A stretch of DNA of 64,000 bases from CAYQUC01 sp964514215 (GCA_964514215.1 CAZEPW010000015.1:1-64000); one strand, 5' to 3'; positions 53,202 to 63,116 are shown, counted from the first letter of the stretch. Translations and numbers: made by a program. Notes: generated by a model not told the origin, from the sequence alone.

Positions 53202-53774
53202 TTAATGCGAATAGTGGTGTCCGTGGTGGTTTATACGGCGATGGCTCCGATAATGGGGATAATAGTATAACGAGTCGCTATACCAATAATAATAGTTGTC
53301 GTTGTAATAGGGATTGTAATCATAGTAGCTGCGTGTTGGCCATAGCAGGTGTTTTTCAACGGTGATAACGGGAAATTCATAATCAAATTCGCCTACTTTA
53401 CCTTGTTTGATGCCATCTAGTTTTCCAATAATCGTAATTTCACGATTTTTTGTATAGGTATTTGGTTCGATAAAATTGCTGAAGTTGGCAATGAAACGTC
53501 GGGTTCCTTCTCGGCCATAATAAATGGGGCGTGCCTGATTATCGAGTGGATAACCTAAGATAATGATTTGTGAGAAATCTTTTTTGTTAATCGTTTCTAA
53601 TATTGTACCACCCCAACGAACTGTATGTCCTAAAGCCGATTCTAAATCAGCTTGTTCTAGTGGCGTTAATGCTTGGGCCTTATCAATTTGGAGAATTAAA
53701 GGCGGCTTAGTTGCTGCGCACGACGTTAGCATTAAAGCAGTTAGAACAATGATGATTTTATTTAGTTTGACCAT
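53202..53774 (-). CDS. Slp-family outer-membrane lipoprotein with Tyr/His-rich tail
   Basis: 190 residues. The lipoprotein signal ends LTSCAATKP (Cys19). The Slp body has VRWGGTILETINKKDFSQIIILGYPLD and FIANFSNFIEPNTYTKNREITIIGKLDG (quoted in part). From about residue 150 the sequence turns into a Tyr-rich segment (SYYDYNPYYNDNYYYWYSD) and ends in His-rich RINHHGHHYSH, a possible metal-binding tail that E. coli Slp lacks. It is the gene immediately downstream of argE, 18 bp from its stop, so probably in that unit. Confidence 0.85.
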   Translation of the reverse strand: MVKLNKIIIVLTALMLTSCAATKPPLILQIDKAQALTPLEQADLESALGHTVRWGGTILETINKKDFSQIIILGYPLDNQARPIYYGREGTRRFIANFSNFIEPNTYTKNREITIIGKLDGIKQGKVGEFDYEFPVITVEKHLLWPTRSYYDYNPYYNDNYYYWYSDSLYYYPHYRSHRRINHHGHHYSH

Positions 53775-53792
53775 ATAGGCTTCGACCTCAAG

Positions 53793-54962
53793 TTAATGCA
53801 GAGGTTGCGTTTGAACACAAAATTTTTCAATTAAATTCTTTAAAAGCGACACAGTTGGCTTTAACGATGCTGTATCAATATATTCATCGGGCTGGTGAGC
53901 TTGTGCGATGTTTCCGGGGCCTAAAATAACGGTATCAATGCCCATTGAGTTAAAATAAGGTGCTTCTGTGCAATAAGCTGCCGTTTCTGCGTGACTCCCC
54001 GTTAACTGCTCTGCGATTTTGATAATTTCAGAGTTAGTTGCTGTTAACATGGGTTCGGTGCCATGAATCAACGGTTTTATATCAATTTGATAATTACTAG
54101 AGTCAACCACTTTTGAAACTCGGGCTGCCAGCTCTTCGCGACATTCAATTAAACTCATTCCGGGTAGTGGCCGTAAATCAATTTGCAACTCGCATTCACC
54201 ACAAATTCGGTTTGGGTTATCACCACCATGAATATGTCCAAAATTTAGTGTTGGAACAGGAACGAGAAATCGATCATCATAATTAGTGGCTTGTAATTCT
54301 TCTCGCCATTTTTTTATTTCCTGCATAACGTCCATCATTGCTTCCATGGCATTAAAGCCATACGCTGGATTACTCGAATGTCCCGAGCGTCCGATTATGG
54401 AAATAGATTCCATAATAATACCTTTATGTGCGTGGATGGGCTTGAGGTTAGTTGGTTCGCCAACAACAGCAAAACGAGCATTTGGACGTTTTAGTCTAAC
54501 TAAATCTCGTGCACCAGACATTGAGCTTTCTTCATCAGCCGTTGCGAGAATGATAAGAGGTTGTTTTAAGTCACTTGCATTGAAGTCTCGAGCCGCTTCA
54601 ATAGCTAAAGCAATGAATGATTTCATATCAGCAGAGCCCAAGCCGTATAATTTATTATTTTCTTGGGTAATCCTAAAGGGATCGTGTTGCCAACGACCGT
54701 CATCATAGGGCACGGTATCGGTATGGCCCGATAATACTAATCCACCAGAGCCGGTTCCGAGAGTTGCAATTAAATTGGCTTTATTTTCTTGATTTGGGAT
54801 AGTTAAAATGTCTATTGAAAAACCTGCGGTTTCGAGCCAATCAGCAAGTAAGTCAATCACATTTCGATTGCTAAGATCATATGCTGGGTTAACACTACTG
54901 ATTGATGGAGTAGCGATTAATTCACTAATCATTGTCAGTAATGGCGGCACAAGCTTTTTCAT
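53793..54962 (-). CDS. argE: Acetylornithine deacetylase
   Basis: 389 residues, M20 metallopeptidase family. It hydrolyses N-acetylornithine to ornithine. Metal and catalytic motifs are LSGHTDTVPYDDGRW, LYGLGSADMKSFIALA and ATADEESSMSGARDL; PYFNSMGIDTVILGPG and AHQPDEYID close the active site. It lies in the same orientation as argA, with the slp gene between them. Confidence 0.95.
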   Translation of the reverse strand: MKKLVPPLLTMISELIATPSISSVNPAYDLSNRNVIDLLADWLETAGFSIDILTIPNQENKANLIATLGTGSGGLVLSGHTDTVPYDDGRWQHDPFRITQENNKLYGLGSADMKSFIALAIEAARDFNASDLKQPLIILATADEESSMSGARDLVRLKRPNARFAVVGEPTNLKPIHAHKGIIMESISIIGRSGHSSNPAYGFNAMEAMMDVMQEIKKWREELQATNYDDRFLVPVPTLNFGHIHGGDNPNRICGECELQIDLRPLPGMSLIECREELAARVSKVVDSSNYQIDIKPLIHGTEPMLTATNSEIIKIAEQLTGSHAETAAYCTEAPYFNSMGIDTVILGPGNIAQAHQPDEYIDTASLKPTVSLLKNLIEKFCVQTQPLH

Positions 54963-55030
54963 AGTCTCTGCACAGTATTTAATATAAAGTACTATTTAAC
55001 AAATGCCCAATGCATTGGTATTACTTGAGA

Positions 55031-55708
55031 TTAATAATCCCAGGAACTTTTCTTTTTCCACTTAATTTTAGGGATTATAATGCCAATCATCATCCCAAAT
55101 ATTAAAACTAAAGCCCCGGCAATAAACCATGTGCGGCTATCACGCTCTTTAAGAATTTGGTTTTCTTGAGTAAGCCGTTGGAGATCGTGCTCCAATGTAA
55201 CATTTAATTTTTTTAGCTTTTTATTATCGTTATCAAGTTCGATGGGGCGGCTGGCAATTTTGCTAAAATGTCTATTTTCCTTTTCTAAATCGGTTTTAGT
55301 ATTTAGCAATTTATTTCGTTCAGATTCTAATTCAGATTTTGTTGAAGACAGGTTTTTCGTTTTTATTTTTAGCTTCGATAGTTCTTCTTTGAGGCGTTGG
55401 GTGGTTGCAGTTGCTTTTTCAATTAAATTTCGTGCGACCGGATCATCCTGTAAGTATTGAGTTCTTACCCAACCCTCAGTTTGGTCTTCCATTCGGACCA
55501 TAGTATATCCGGTATCTGTTTCCTCTAGGATTTCTAATTTGGCGCCACTGTGTAAAGTTCTAATGATTTTATTCGCATTGCCCGGGCCGGTTCTTAGTGT
55601 TATGCGTAATATATCAGTGACGTATTTATCTTGAGCAATAGCGCTGGCACTATAGGTTAACGTACTTATTAGAAACAAAACTAATATGCGATTGGCAGAT
55701 AAATACAT
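55031..55708 (-). CDS. TIGR04211-type SH3 domain membrane protein (YgiM-like)
   Basis: 225 residues. A signal peptide (to about 24) is followed by a bacterial SH3 domain (about 28-90: ILRITLRTGPGNANKIIRTL, then EGWVRTQYLQDDP). A coiled coil follows (about 95-185) and a C-terminal transmembrane helix (about 193-213, TWFIAGALVLIFGMMIGII) with a short basic end. This is the architecture of YgiM and relatives in gammaproteobacteria; a cell-envelope role is assumed. It is divergent from phoB. Confidence 0.88.
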   Translation of the reverse strand: MYLSANRILVLFLISTLTYSASAIAQDKYVTDILRITLRTGPGNANKIIRTLHSGAKLEILEETDTGYTMVRMEDQTEGWVRTQYLQDDPVARNLIEKATATTQRLKEELSKLKIKTKNLSSTKSELESERNKLLNTKTDLEKENRHFSKIASRPIELDNDNKKLKKLNVTLEHDLQRLTQENQILKERDSRTWFIAGALVLIFGMMIGIIIPKIKWKKKSSWDY

Positions 55709-55838
55709 ATATCCCTCTAAATATTTGATTTTTATGATTATGACGGTAGTCTATATAATAGTATGTTGCTTGCTGTTGTGGAATACTAAATGTTATATTT
55801 TTGTTGCTGATAGCACAATATTTAGCAATTACACACAA

Positions 55839-55874
55839 TTGTCATATCACTGTAACATAATTTCGATGTAATAC
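55839..55874 (+). promoter_or_regulatory. Pho box and -10 of the phoB promoter
   Basis: TTGTCAT-ATCA-CTGTAAC (55839-55856) matches the PhoB direct-repeat consensus (CTGTCAT, 4-base spacer, CTGTCAT). TAATAC at 55869-55874 is the likely -10, 12 bases further on. Transcription would start near 55881, about 70 bp before phoB, consistent with autoregulation. Confidence 0.75.
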
Positions 55875-55950
55875 TACAATATGCTATTTACATGTAATAA
55901 CACACAAGTACCAGAATTAATTCAAATAGTCGTTAGAGAGGCAATTTGCG

Positions 55951-56646
55951 GTGGATAACAGTTTAGTCTTACTGGTGGAAGACGAAGCCGCAATCCGAGA
56001 AATGTTACAGTTTTCTCTAGAACGGGCTGGCTTTGAGTTGGTTTTGTCTAATGAAGTTAATGCTGCAAAAAAATGTATCCAACAACAAATTCCTGATATT
56101 ATATTGTTGGATTGGATGTTGCCGGGCATTAGTGGAATTGAGTTTGCTAAGCTGCTCCGAAAAACCGAAAATACCAGTCAAATTCCAATTATTATGATCA
56201 CTGCGCGTACCGAAGAAGATGATATAATCCTCGCTTTAGATGCGGGTGCTGATGATTATATTACTAAACCTTTTTCCACTAAGGAATTAGTTGCTCGAAT
56301 AAAATCAGTGTTACGCCGTAGTAAACCCGATAATAGTGGTGAAACAATCAAAATTCAGAATTTAATTTTAGATCCTGTCAGCCAACGTGTCACGATTGAT
56401 AATAACTCGGTTAATCTGGGGCCTTTAGAATACCGTTTACTGCATTTCTTTATGACTCATTCTGAACGCGTTTTTTCACGTTCGCAATTATTAGATTTTA
56501 TTTGGGGTGAAAACGTCTATATTGATGAGCGAACCGTTGATGTTCACATTCGTCGCTTACGTAAGGTGATATCCGTTAGTGGATGCGATCGTTTTGTGCA
56601 AACTGTACGAGGATCTGGCTATCGATTTTCAACTAAAGAGAATTAA
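55951..56646 (+). CDS. phoB: Phosphate regulon response regulator PhoB
   Basis: 231 residues from a GTG start, with AGAGAGG upstream at slightly long distance. The receiver domain has the Asp cluster in LLVEDEAAIREM and the phospho-acceptor in IILLDWMLPGISG. The OmpR-type winged helix has LGPLEYRLLHFFMTHSERVFSRSQLLDFIWG and DERTVDVHIRRLRKV (quoted in part). PhoB activates the phosphate regulon under phosphate limitation. It is followed 3 bp later by phoR. Confidence 0.97.
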   Translation: MDNSLVLLVEDEAAIREMLQFSLERAGFELVLSNEVNAAKKCIQQQIPDIILLDWMLPGISGIEFAKLLRKTENTSQIPIIMITARTEEDDIILALDAGADDYITKPFSTKELVARIKSVLRRSKPDNSGETIKIQNLILDPVSQRVTIDNNSVNLGPLEYRLLHFFMTHSERVFSRSQLLDFIWGENVYIDERTVDVHIRRLRKVISVSGCDRFVQTVRGSGYRFSTKEN

Positions 56647-56649
56647 TCA

Positions 56650-57978
56650 TTGAAAAATGATTGGCTAAATGAGATTGTACGGATAATATGGTTGATCTTG
56701 GCTGCTATTGTTATTGGATTGGTAGTTGATAACGTTTTGCTTTGTGTTAGTTTTGTGATGTTTTTTTTATTAGTTTGGTATCTTTATAATCTTAGAACTA
56801 TCGTTATATGGTTTGAAAAAGGTAAAAAATATTCTCCTCCAACGTCAATAGGTATCTTTGGCGACTTATTTAATAATCTTTATCGCCTTCAAAAACAACA
56901 ACGCCGGCGTAATAAACGCTTAGTCAATTTAATTTCACGTTTTAAAGAATCCACCAAGGCAATGCCTGATGGCATTATCATCTTACAAGAAAATGGTGAA
57001 ATAGAATGGTGGAATACTGCGGCTGTCAAATTGGTTAATTTAAATTATCCTAATGATGTTGGGCAACGTATTACGAATTTATTACGTCACCCCAATTTTT
57101 TTCGATATTATAATTTAAGTGATAAGACTAAAAAAATAAAAATACCATCACCCATTGATGATCAAAAAATAATTACGATACGTATTATACCTTATGGTAA
57201 TCATCAGCAGTTGGTTATGGTTCGAGATATAACATTAATCCAACGAGTTGAAGACATGCAGCGAGATTTTGTTGCTAATATATCTCATGAATTAAGAACG
57301 CCAATTACCGTGATGAGTGGTTTTTTAGAAGAGTTTGAACAAACGCAACCTGATGATAAAGAACAATGGCAGCACTATATTAGATTAATGCAAGATCAGT
57401 CATCTCGTATGCGTAATTTAGTCGAAGATTTAATGATGTTATCTCGCTTAGAGCATGAAAATAGTAAATTGCAACGTGATGTCGTTAATGTTCCTTTCAT
57501 TATTCATTCATTAAAAGAAGAAGCTGAATTATTAAGCTCCAATCGGCAACATCAATTTAAATTTGATGTTGATAATGATTTATATCTTCATGGCGATGCT
57601 AAAGCTATTGATAGCGCTTTTTCAAATTTAATTTTTAATGCCATTAATTATTCACCTGAAGGATCAATTATTAATATTAAATGGTGCCAAGACAGTAATG
57701 GAGCATATTTTTCAGTCGAAGATCACGGCATCGGTATTCCAACACAACATATTTCCCGTTTAACTGAGCGATTTTATCGAGTTGATGTGGCGCGATCCCG
57801 TGATTCTGGTGGTTCTGGTTTGGGGCTTGCGATAGTTAACAATGTTTTAGTTCGACACAATGCGACGTTACAAATTGAAAGTAAAGTTGGCCGGGGTAGT
57901 ACCTTTATATGTAATTTCTCTGCAGAGTCAATTAAACAAAAAAACGATGTTTTATCAAATCAATCCGATGGTAATTAA
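56650..57978 (+). CDS. phoR: Phosphate regulon sensor kinase PhoR
   Basis: 442 residues from a TTG start that matches the homologous N-terminus and has AAAGAGAA upstream. Two membrane helices span about residues 10-50. A PAS domain follows (about 100-200), then HisKA with ANISHELRTPITVMSGFLEE and HATPase motifs NLIFNAINYSPEG, FSVEDHGIGIP and GGSGLGLAIVNN. It acts as PhoB kinase and phosphatase with PstSCAB and PhoU control. Confidence 0.96.
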   Translation: MKNDWLNEIVRIIWLILAAIVIGLVVDNVLLCVSFVMFFLLVWYLYNLRTIVIWFEKGKKYSPPTSIGIFGDLFNNLYRLQKQQRRRNKRLVNLISRFKESTKAMPDGIIILQENGEIEWWNTAAVKLVNLNYPNDVGQRITNLLRHPNFFRYYNLSDKTKKIKIPSPIDDQKIITIRIIPYGNHQQLVMVRDITLIQRVEDMQRDFVANISHELRTPITVMSGFLEEFEQTQPDDKEQWQHYIRLMQDQSSRMRNLVEDLMMLSRLEHENSKLQRDVVNVPFIIHSLKEEAELLSSNRQHQFKFDVDNDLYLHGDAKAIDSAFSNLIFNAINYSPEGSIINIKWCQDSNGAYFSVEDHGIGIPTQHISRLTERFYRVDVARSRDSGGSGLGLAIVNNVLVRHNATLQIESKVGRGSTFICNFSAESIKQKNDVLSNQSDGN

Positions 57979-57979
57979 G

Positions 57980-57997
57980 TTGTAATAAAACTGTAAA
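57980..57997 (+). promoter_or_regulatory. Pho box upstream of pstS
   Basis: TTGTAAT-AAAA-CTGTAAA fits the PhoB direct-repeat spacing and lies 87 bp before pstS, just after the phoR stop. A second partial box (AGTGTCAT-AAAT) lies at about 58012-58023. pstS thus probably has its own PhoB-dependent promoter. Confidence 0.65.
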
Positions 57998-58083
57998 CGG
58001 TATTTCACATTAGTGTCATAAATATCAATAATAATAAAAACATAAAATATTAATCTTTTTTATCAAACTCAAAGGTATTATTC

Positions 58084-59073
58084 ATGATTACAAACAAGAA
58101 AAAATTATTTGCGTTGACAATGATCGCAACGCTAATGACAGCAGGGTTATCTTCTAATGAGGTTTATGCTGCAAGTAAAGTCGATTCAAATATAATTGAT
58201 TATAAGACGGTTAGTGGTATATCCGGTAATCTTAGTAGTGTTGGTTCAGATACTTTGGCAAATTTAATGACATTATGGGCTGAAGATTTTAAACGTAATT
58301 ATCCTAATGTTAATATACAAATCCAAGCTGCTGGTTCTTCAACTGCACCTCCAGCTTTAACAGAAAGCACTTCAAACTTAGGACCAATGAGCCGAAAAAT
58401 GAAGTCGAAAGAAATAGCCTCGTTTGAGAAACGTTATGGTTATAAACCAACAGCGATTGCTGTTGCGATAGATGCTTTAGCTGTTTATGTGAATAAAGAT
58501 AATCCGATAAAAGGTATGAGTATTCCTCAAGTTGATGCCATATTTTCTGCCACACGAAAATGCGGCAATAATGCTGATATTAAAAAATGGGGTGATTTAG
58601 ATTTAATAGGAAGCTGGAAAAATAAATCCATTCAAATTTTTGGACGCAATTCTGTTTCAGGTACTTATGGTTATTTTAAGAAAAAAGCTTTATGCAAAGG
58701 GGACTATAAAAGTAATGTTAATGAGCAGCCTGGTTCTGCATCTGTTGTACAATCAGTCACGGCTTCATTGAACGGAATTGGTTATTCAGGCATTGGTTAT
58801 AAAACCTCAGGCGTTAAAGCTGTGCCATTAGCGAAAAAATCAGGTCAAAAATTTATTACGGCATCTGCTGAAAATGCCATTAATGGTAGTTACCCATTAG
58901 CTCGCTTTTTATATGTGTATGTTAATAAAAAACCCAATAAACCATTAGCACCATTGGAGAGAGAGTTTATTAAACTTGTTATGTCAAAACAAGGGCAGCA
59001 AGTGGTGATTAAAGATGGCTACATTCCATTACCGTTTAAAGTTGTTCAAAAGCAATTAGCAAAATTAAAATAG
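58084..59073 (+). CDS. pstS: Phosphate-binding protein PstS
   Basis: 329 residues with a signal peptide (to about 29, EVYAA). Phosphate-binding motifs are [35 protein letters not shown] and [14 protein letters not shown]. It is the periplasmic receptor of the PstSCAB high-affinity phosphate importer. A terminator follows it, so it can be made in excess over the membrane components. Confidence 0.95.
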   Translation: MITNKKKLFALTMIATLMTAGLSSNEVYAASKVDSNIIDYKTVSGISGNLSSVGSDTLANLMTLWAEDFKRNYPNVNIQIQAAGSSTAPPALTESTSNLGPMSRKMKSKEIASFEKRYGYKPTAIAVAIDALAVYVNKDNPIKGMSIPQVDAIFSATRKCGNNADIKKWGDLDLIGSWKNKSIQIFGRNSVSGTYGYFKKKALCKGDYKSNVNEQPGSASVVQSVTASLNGIGYSGIGYKTSGVKAVPLAKKSGQKFITASAENAINGSYPLARFLYVYVNKKPNKPLAPLEREFIKLVMSKQGQQVVIKDGYIPLPFKVVQKQLAKLK

Positions 59074-59090
59074 GCGTGAAGCAACATTAC

Positions 59091-59119
59091 AAAACCTCGG
59101 GCTACCGGGGTTTTTGTTT
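59091..59119 (+). terminator. Intrinsic terminator after pstS
   Basis: AAAACCTCGG (59091-59100), loop GCTA, then CCGGGGTTTTTG: a 10 bp stem with one G-T wobble followed by a T tract. It lies 17 bp after the pstS stop and before the pstC pho box. Confidence 0.85.
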
Positions 59120-59139
59120 GTATTATGGTAAATATGTTA

Positions 59140-59157
59140 CTGTCACAATACTGTAAT
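59140..59157 (+). promoter_or_regulatory. Pho box of the pstC-pstA-pstB promoter
   Basis: CTGTCAC-AATA-CTGTAAT is a near-consensus pho box. A -10-like TAATAT follows at 59168-59173. The start codon of pstC is at 59180, so the mRNA leader would be very short or absent. Confidence 0.75.
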
Positions 59158-59179
59158 ATAAACAAATTAATATTACATC

Positions 59180-61447
59180 ATGTCGAAATTTGATAGTTCT
59201 TCCCAAAATACATTAATTTCCGATTCGGGTATGAGAAACCGAATAATTAAGGATAAATTTGCTCAATATATTGTCACCCTCGGTGGAAATAGCGTTATTT
59301 TTACCATTGTATTGATTTTTTTCTATCTGCTATATGTTGTTATTCCGATATTTTCAGGTGCGACGGTAGAGCAGGTTGGTCAGTATCGTTTATCTGAAAC
59401 ATCAACTAAAACAGATACTTTGTATTTGGCTGTAGAAGAGCAAAATGAAATTGCAGTACGTATGTTGTCGGATGGTGAGATTTTATTTTTTAATACGGCC
59501 AATGGCAGAGTTGTTTTAACACAACATTTACAAATACCCAAAGACATTGTAATCACCAGCTTTACTCAAGCTTCAGATAACCAAGCGACCGTGGCTTTTG
59601 GTTTATCAAATGGCAAAGTTATTGTGGTGAAACACAAATATAATGTTAGTTATCCAAATAATCGTCGAATAATAACACCTGTCTTAGAATATCCTCTGGG
59701 TAACGAGCCCATTAGTATCCAAGGATTAAACTTGCCGATTACAAAGCTAGCGATGCAAATTAATGACGAAGGTGTTTCTATTGCGACCGTAAGCAAAACA
59801 GGGGAATTACGTTATAGCAGTTTTGAAAAAGAAGAGTCTTTGTTTGAGGATGAGTCTAGTTATGAACAACAAACTCAAAAGCTAACTGTTTTTAATAAAA
59901 CAATTTCGTATTTATTAATCGATCAAGATCGTCAAGAGTTTTATGTTGTCACTAGTGATGATGAACTTCACTATTACGATATTACTGAGACTGATAGTCC
60001 TAAATTAATTAATAATATCAATCTAGGTTCGGCTAGCGTTAAATTAACTGATATTCGATTTTTATCTGGCGGTATTTCGTTATTAACGGGATACTCTGAT
60101 GGTTCAATTGCACAATGGTTTATAGTAAAGTCAAAGGAAAATAAACCAGTACTAACGCGCATTCGAGACTTTAAACTCGGAAACAATGCCATCACGGTTC
60201 TCGCATCGGAACATAACCGTAAAGGTTTTATTGCTGCAGATATTAAAGGAAATGTTGCTGTTTATCATAGCACCGCACATCGTACCGTTATCAATACACA
60301 ATTGGCCAACAAGGCAATAAAGAAAATTGTTTTTAGCCCGCGAGCGAATGGAATCTTAGTTGAAGATAATAATCAGAATTTATCTTTTTGGCATATAGAT
60401 AACGAACATCCCGAAATTTCATGGAACTCAATTTGGGGTAAAGTATGGTATGAAAGTTATCGTGAGCCGGAATATATTTGGCAGTCATCAGCGGCAACCA
60501 ATGATTTTGAACCTAAGTTTAGCTTGATTCCAATTTCTTTTGGAACGATTAAAGCGGCTTTTTATGCCATGCTCATGGCAATCCCTTTGTCGATCATGGG
60601 AGCAATATTCACCGCATATTTTATGTCAGCTAAAATGCGACGCTATGTTAAACCCAGTATTGAAATAATGGAAGCATTGCCAACTGTCATTTTGGGTTTT
60701 TTAGCCGGGTTGTGGTTAGCACCTTTTATCGAAAATCATCTACCCGGGGTATTTTCGTTGTTGTTTTTAATGCCTTTTGGGGTGCTCATTGCAGCATTTG
60801 CATGGACTCGGTTGCCAGATAGTCTACGACACAAAGTTCCCGATGGTTGGGAAGCGGCAATATTAATACCGGTTATTATCATTATTTCATATAGCGTTAT
60901 GAGTTTAAGCCCAATCATGGAGTCGGTCTTTTTTGAGGGTGATATGCGCATCTGGTTAGGTGATAAATGGGGGATTGATTTTGATCAACGTAACTCAATT
61001 GTTGTCGGATTAGCGATGGGCTTTGCTGTTATTCCTACCATTTTTTCAATTGCCGAAGATGCTATTTTCGCTGTTCCTAAATATTTGACGCATGGTTCAT
61101 TAGCACTAGGCGCAACGTCATGGCAAACATTAATTCGCGTTGTGTTATTAACCGCAAGCCCGGGAATCTTCTCTGCTATTATGATTGGTTTTGGTCGAGC
61201 TGTCGGTGAGACAATGATTGTGTTAATGGCAACAGGAAATACACCAGTAATGGATTTTAGTATTTTTCAAGGTATGCGTACTTTGTCGGCAAATATTGCG
61301 GTGGAAATGCCTGAGGCCGAAGTAGCCAGCTCGCATTATAGAATATTATTTTTAGCGGCTCTGGTATTATTTGTTTTTACCTTTTTCTTTAACACCATTG
61401 CCGAAGTAGTTCGTCAACGGTTACGAAAACGATATAGTAGTCTATAA
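59180..61447 (+). CDS. pstC: Phosphate ABC transporter permease PstC (long form)
   Basis: 755 residues, more than twice the E. coli length. After a first membrane helix (about 35-57) there is a large periplasmic insert (about 60-425) with WD40-like repeats such as ISLLTGYSDGSIAQWF. The conserved permease core follows (about 445-755) with IEIMEALPTVILGFLAGLWLAP and ALGATSWQTLIRVVL, and the cytoplasmic loop GFGRAVGETMIV. Such long forms occur in several gammaproteobacteria. No standard ribosome site precedes the ATG. Followed by pstA after 1 bp. Confidence 0.93.
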   Translation: MSKFDSSSQNTLISDSGMRNRIIKDKFAQYIVTLGGNSVIFTIVLIFFYLLYVVIPIFSGATVEQVGQYRLSETSTKTDTLYLAVEEQNEIAVRMLSDGEILFFNTANGRVVLTQHLQIPKDIVITSFTQASDNQATVAFGLSNGKVIVVKHKYNVSYPNNRRIITPVLEYPLGNEPISIQGLNLPITKLAMQINDEGVSIATVSKTGELRYSSFEKEESLFEDESSYEQQTQKLTVFNKTISYLLIDQDRQEFYVVTSDDELHYYDITETDSPKLINNINLGSASVKLTDIRFLSGGISLLTGYSDGSIAQWFIVKSKENKPVLTRIRDFKLGNNAITVLASEHNRKGFIAADIKGNVAVYHSTAHRTVINTQLANKAIKKIVFSPRANGILVEDNNQNLSFWHIDNEHPEISWNSIWGKVWYESYREPEYIWQSSAATNDFEPKFSLIPISFGTIKAAFYAMLMAIPLSIMGAIFTAYFMSAKMRRYVKPSIEIMEALPTVILGFLAGLWLAPFIENHLPGVFSLLFLMPFGVLIAAFAWTRLPDSLRHKVPDGWEAAILIPVIIIISYSVMSLSPIMESVFFEGDMRIWLGDKWGIDFDQRNSIVVGLAMGFAVIPTIFSIAEDAIFAVPKYLTHGSLALGATSWQTLIRVVLLTASPGIFSAIMIGFGRAVGETMIVLMATGNTPVMDFSIFQGMRTLSANIAVEMPEAEVASSHYRILFLAALVLFVFTFFFNTIAEVVRQRLRKRYSSL

Positions 61448-61448
61448 T

Positions 61449-63113
61449 ATGAAGCCAAATTTAAAACAGTGGGTACAATCGGGCACTCCGTGGATATGGT
61501 TAAATGCTGCAGCAGTGAGCACCAGTTTATTAATGGTGTTTGGATTATTATGGCTTATCGCAATACGGGGATTTGGTTTTTTTTGGCCTTCCGATGTATT
61601 TGAAATGCAATATCAAAGTGAAGCAGATAAAAAGATCCGTATTATTGGGGAAGTTTGGGATAGTCAATTAGCGTCTGTTGAAAATTTACGAGCTAATGGT
61701 ATTAAACTGGATACTGAAAAAAAATCAGTTATGCGATATTTGTTAAAGAGTGGTAACCGTGATGTTAGTGGTTCTGATTTTCAACAAATTATTGAACCTT
61801 TTATATTATCAAAACTAACGCCCGAAACTATTCTAGTCGTTGAAAGAACTGAATGGGGAAACTTATACGGTTATTTGAAAACCGTTAAACAACAGGGAAA
61901 AACCGTTGCTCAAGGTGAATTGGCACTAAAAGAATTAAAAAAACGGTTAGAACGTAGCTCAGCTATTCGCGATGATATTTCTGAAATAGCCACAGGTGAT
62001 ATCGGATCAATTAATTATGCGATGGAAGATCTACGATTAAAGCAACGCCGGCTGGAGATTGACGGCGACTTTAATGCGACAGAAAAGCAACGTTTGGACG
62101 ATCAACGTGCAACACTACAAAATGAATATAATAAGTTACAACAATTATTAATCGAACAGAATAAGAAGTTAGCTCGCGATAGTTTTACCGTTGAGATAAT
62201 GGATGGTCAACTAATTGAAGTGCCTTTATCTAAAGTCATACGAATAACACAACCCAATTCGATGTCGTTATTGTCAAAAGTTGGACATTATCTAGTTAAT
62301 ATCAAAAATTTTATTTTTGAAGATCCTCGTGAAGCAAATACTGAAGGCGGTGTTTTTCCTGCAATATTTGGCACTATTATGATGGTTATTATCATGGCCA
62401 TTTTAGTGACACCACTTGGCGTGATAGCAGCCGTCTATTTACGTGAATATGCCAAACAAGGGCCAATTATTCGAACAATCCGTATTGCGGTGAACAACCT
62501 TGCGGGAGTTCCATCGATTGTCTATGGTATCTTTGGGCTAGGATTTTTTGTGTATTTTCTCGGGGGCAATCTTGATCAACTATTTTTTCCCGAAGCATTA
62601 CCAGCTCCAACATTTGGTACCCCGGGATTAATATGGGCATCGTTAACATTAGCTATTATGACATTACCGGTTGTTATCGTTTCAACAGAAGAAGGCTTAT
62701 CGCGTATACCGCGAGCCATTCGGGAAGGCAGCTTGGCTTTAGGTGCCACCAAATTTGAAACATTATGGCGAACGGTTATCCCGATGTCCAGTCCATCGAT
62801 AATGACCGGGTTGATTTTAGCCGTTGCTCGTGCAGCGGGTGAGGTAGCACCTCTGATGTTAGTGGGGGTTGTTAAATTAGCACCATCACTACCGGTCGAT
62901 GGAAATTTTCCTTTTATGCACCTTGAACGAAAGTTCATGCATCTCGGTTTTCATATTTATGATGTTGGTTTTCAAAGCCCCAATGTTGAAGCAGCTCGGC
63001 CTTTGGTTTATGCCACGGCATTATTATTGGTTGTTGTTATAGTAGCATTAAACTTATTAGCTATTCGTATACGTAATAATTTACGTGAAAAATTTAAATC
63101 TTTGGAAGTATAA
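61449..63113 (+). CDS. pstA: Phosphate ABC transporter permease PstA (long form)
   Basis: 554 residues, longer than E. coli PstA because of an insert between the first helix (about 20-42) and the permease core. The insert (about 50-260) includes a predicted coiled coil (about 155-245). The core has AAVYLREYAKQGPIIRTIRI, NNLAGVPSIVYGIFGLGFF and ALGATKFETLWRTVI, and the loop AVARAAGEVAPLML. It pairs with the long PstC; both inserts face the periplasm and may interact. Confidence 0.94.
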   Translation: MKPNLKQWVQSGTPWIWLNAAAVSTSLLMVFGLLWLIAIRGFGFFWPSDVFEMQYQSEADKKIRIIGEVWDSQLASVENLRANGIKLDTEKKSVMRYLLKSGNRDVSGSDFQQIIEPFILSKLTPETILVVERTEWGNLYGYLKTVKQQGKTVAQGELALKELKKRLERSSAIRDDISEIATGDIGSINYAMEDLRLKQRRLEIDGDFNATEKQRLDDQRATLQNEYNKLQQLLIEQNKKLARDSFTVEIMDGQLIEVPLSKVIRITQPNSMSLLSKVGHYLVNIKNFIFEDPREANTEGGVFPAIFGTIMMVIIMAILVTPLGVIAAVYLREYAKQGPIIRTIRIAVNNLAGVPSIVYGIFGLGFFVYFLGGNLDQLFFPEALPAPTFGTPGLIWASLTLAIMTLPVVIVSTEEGLSRIPRAIREGSLALGATKFETLWRTVIPMSSPSIMTGLILAVARAAGEVAPLMLVGVVKLAPSLPVDGNFPFMHLERKFMHLGFHIYDVGFQSPNVEAARPLVYATALLLVVVIVALNLLAIRIRNNLREKFKSLEV

Positions 63114-63116
63114 TTT

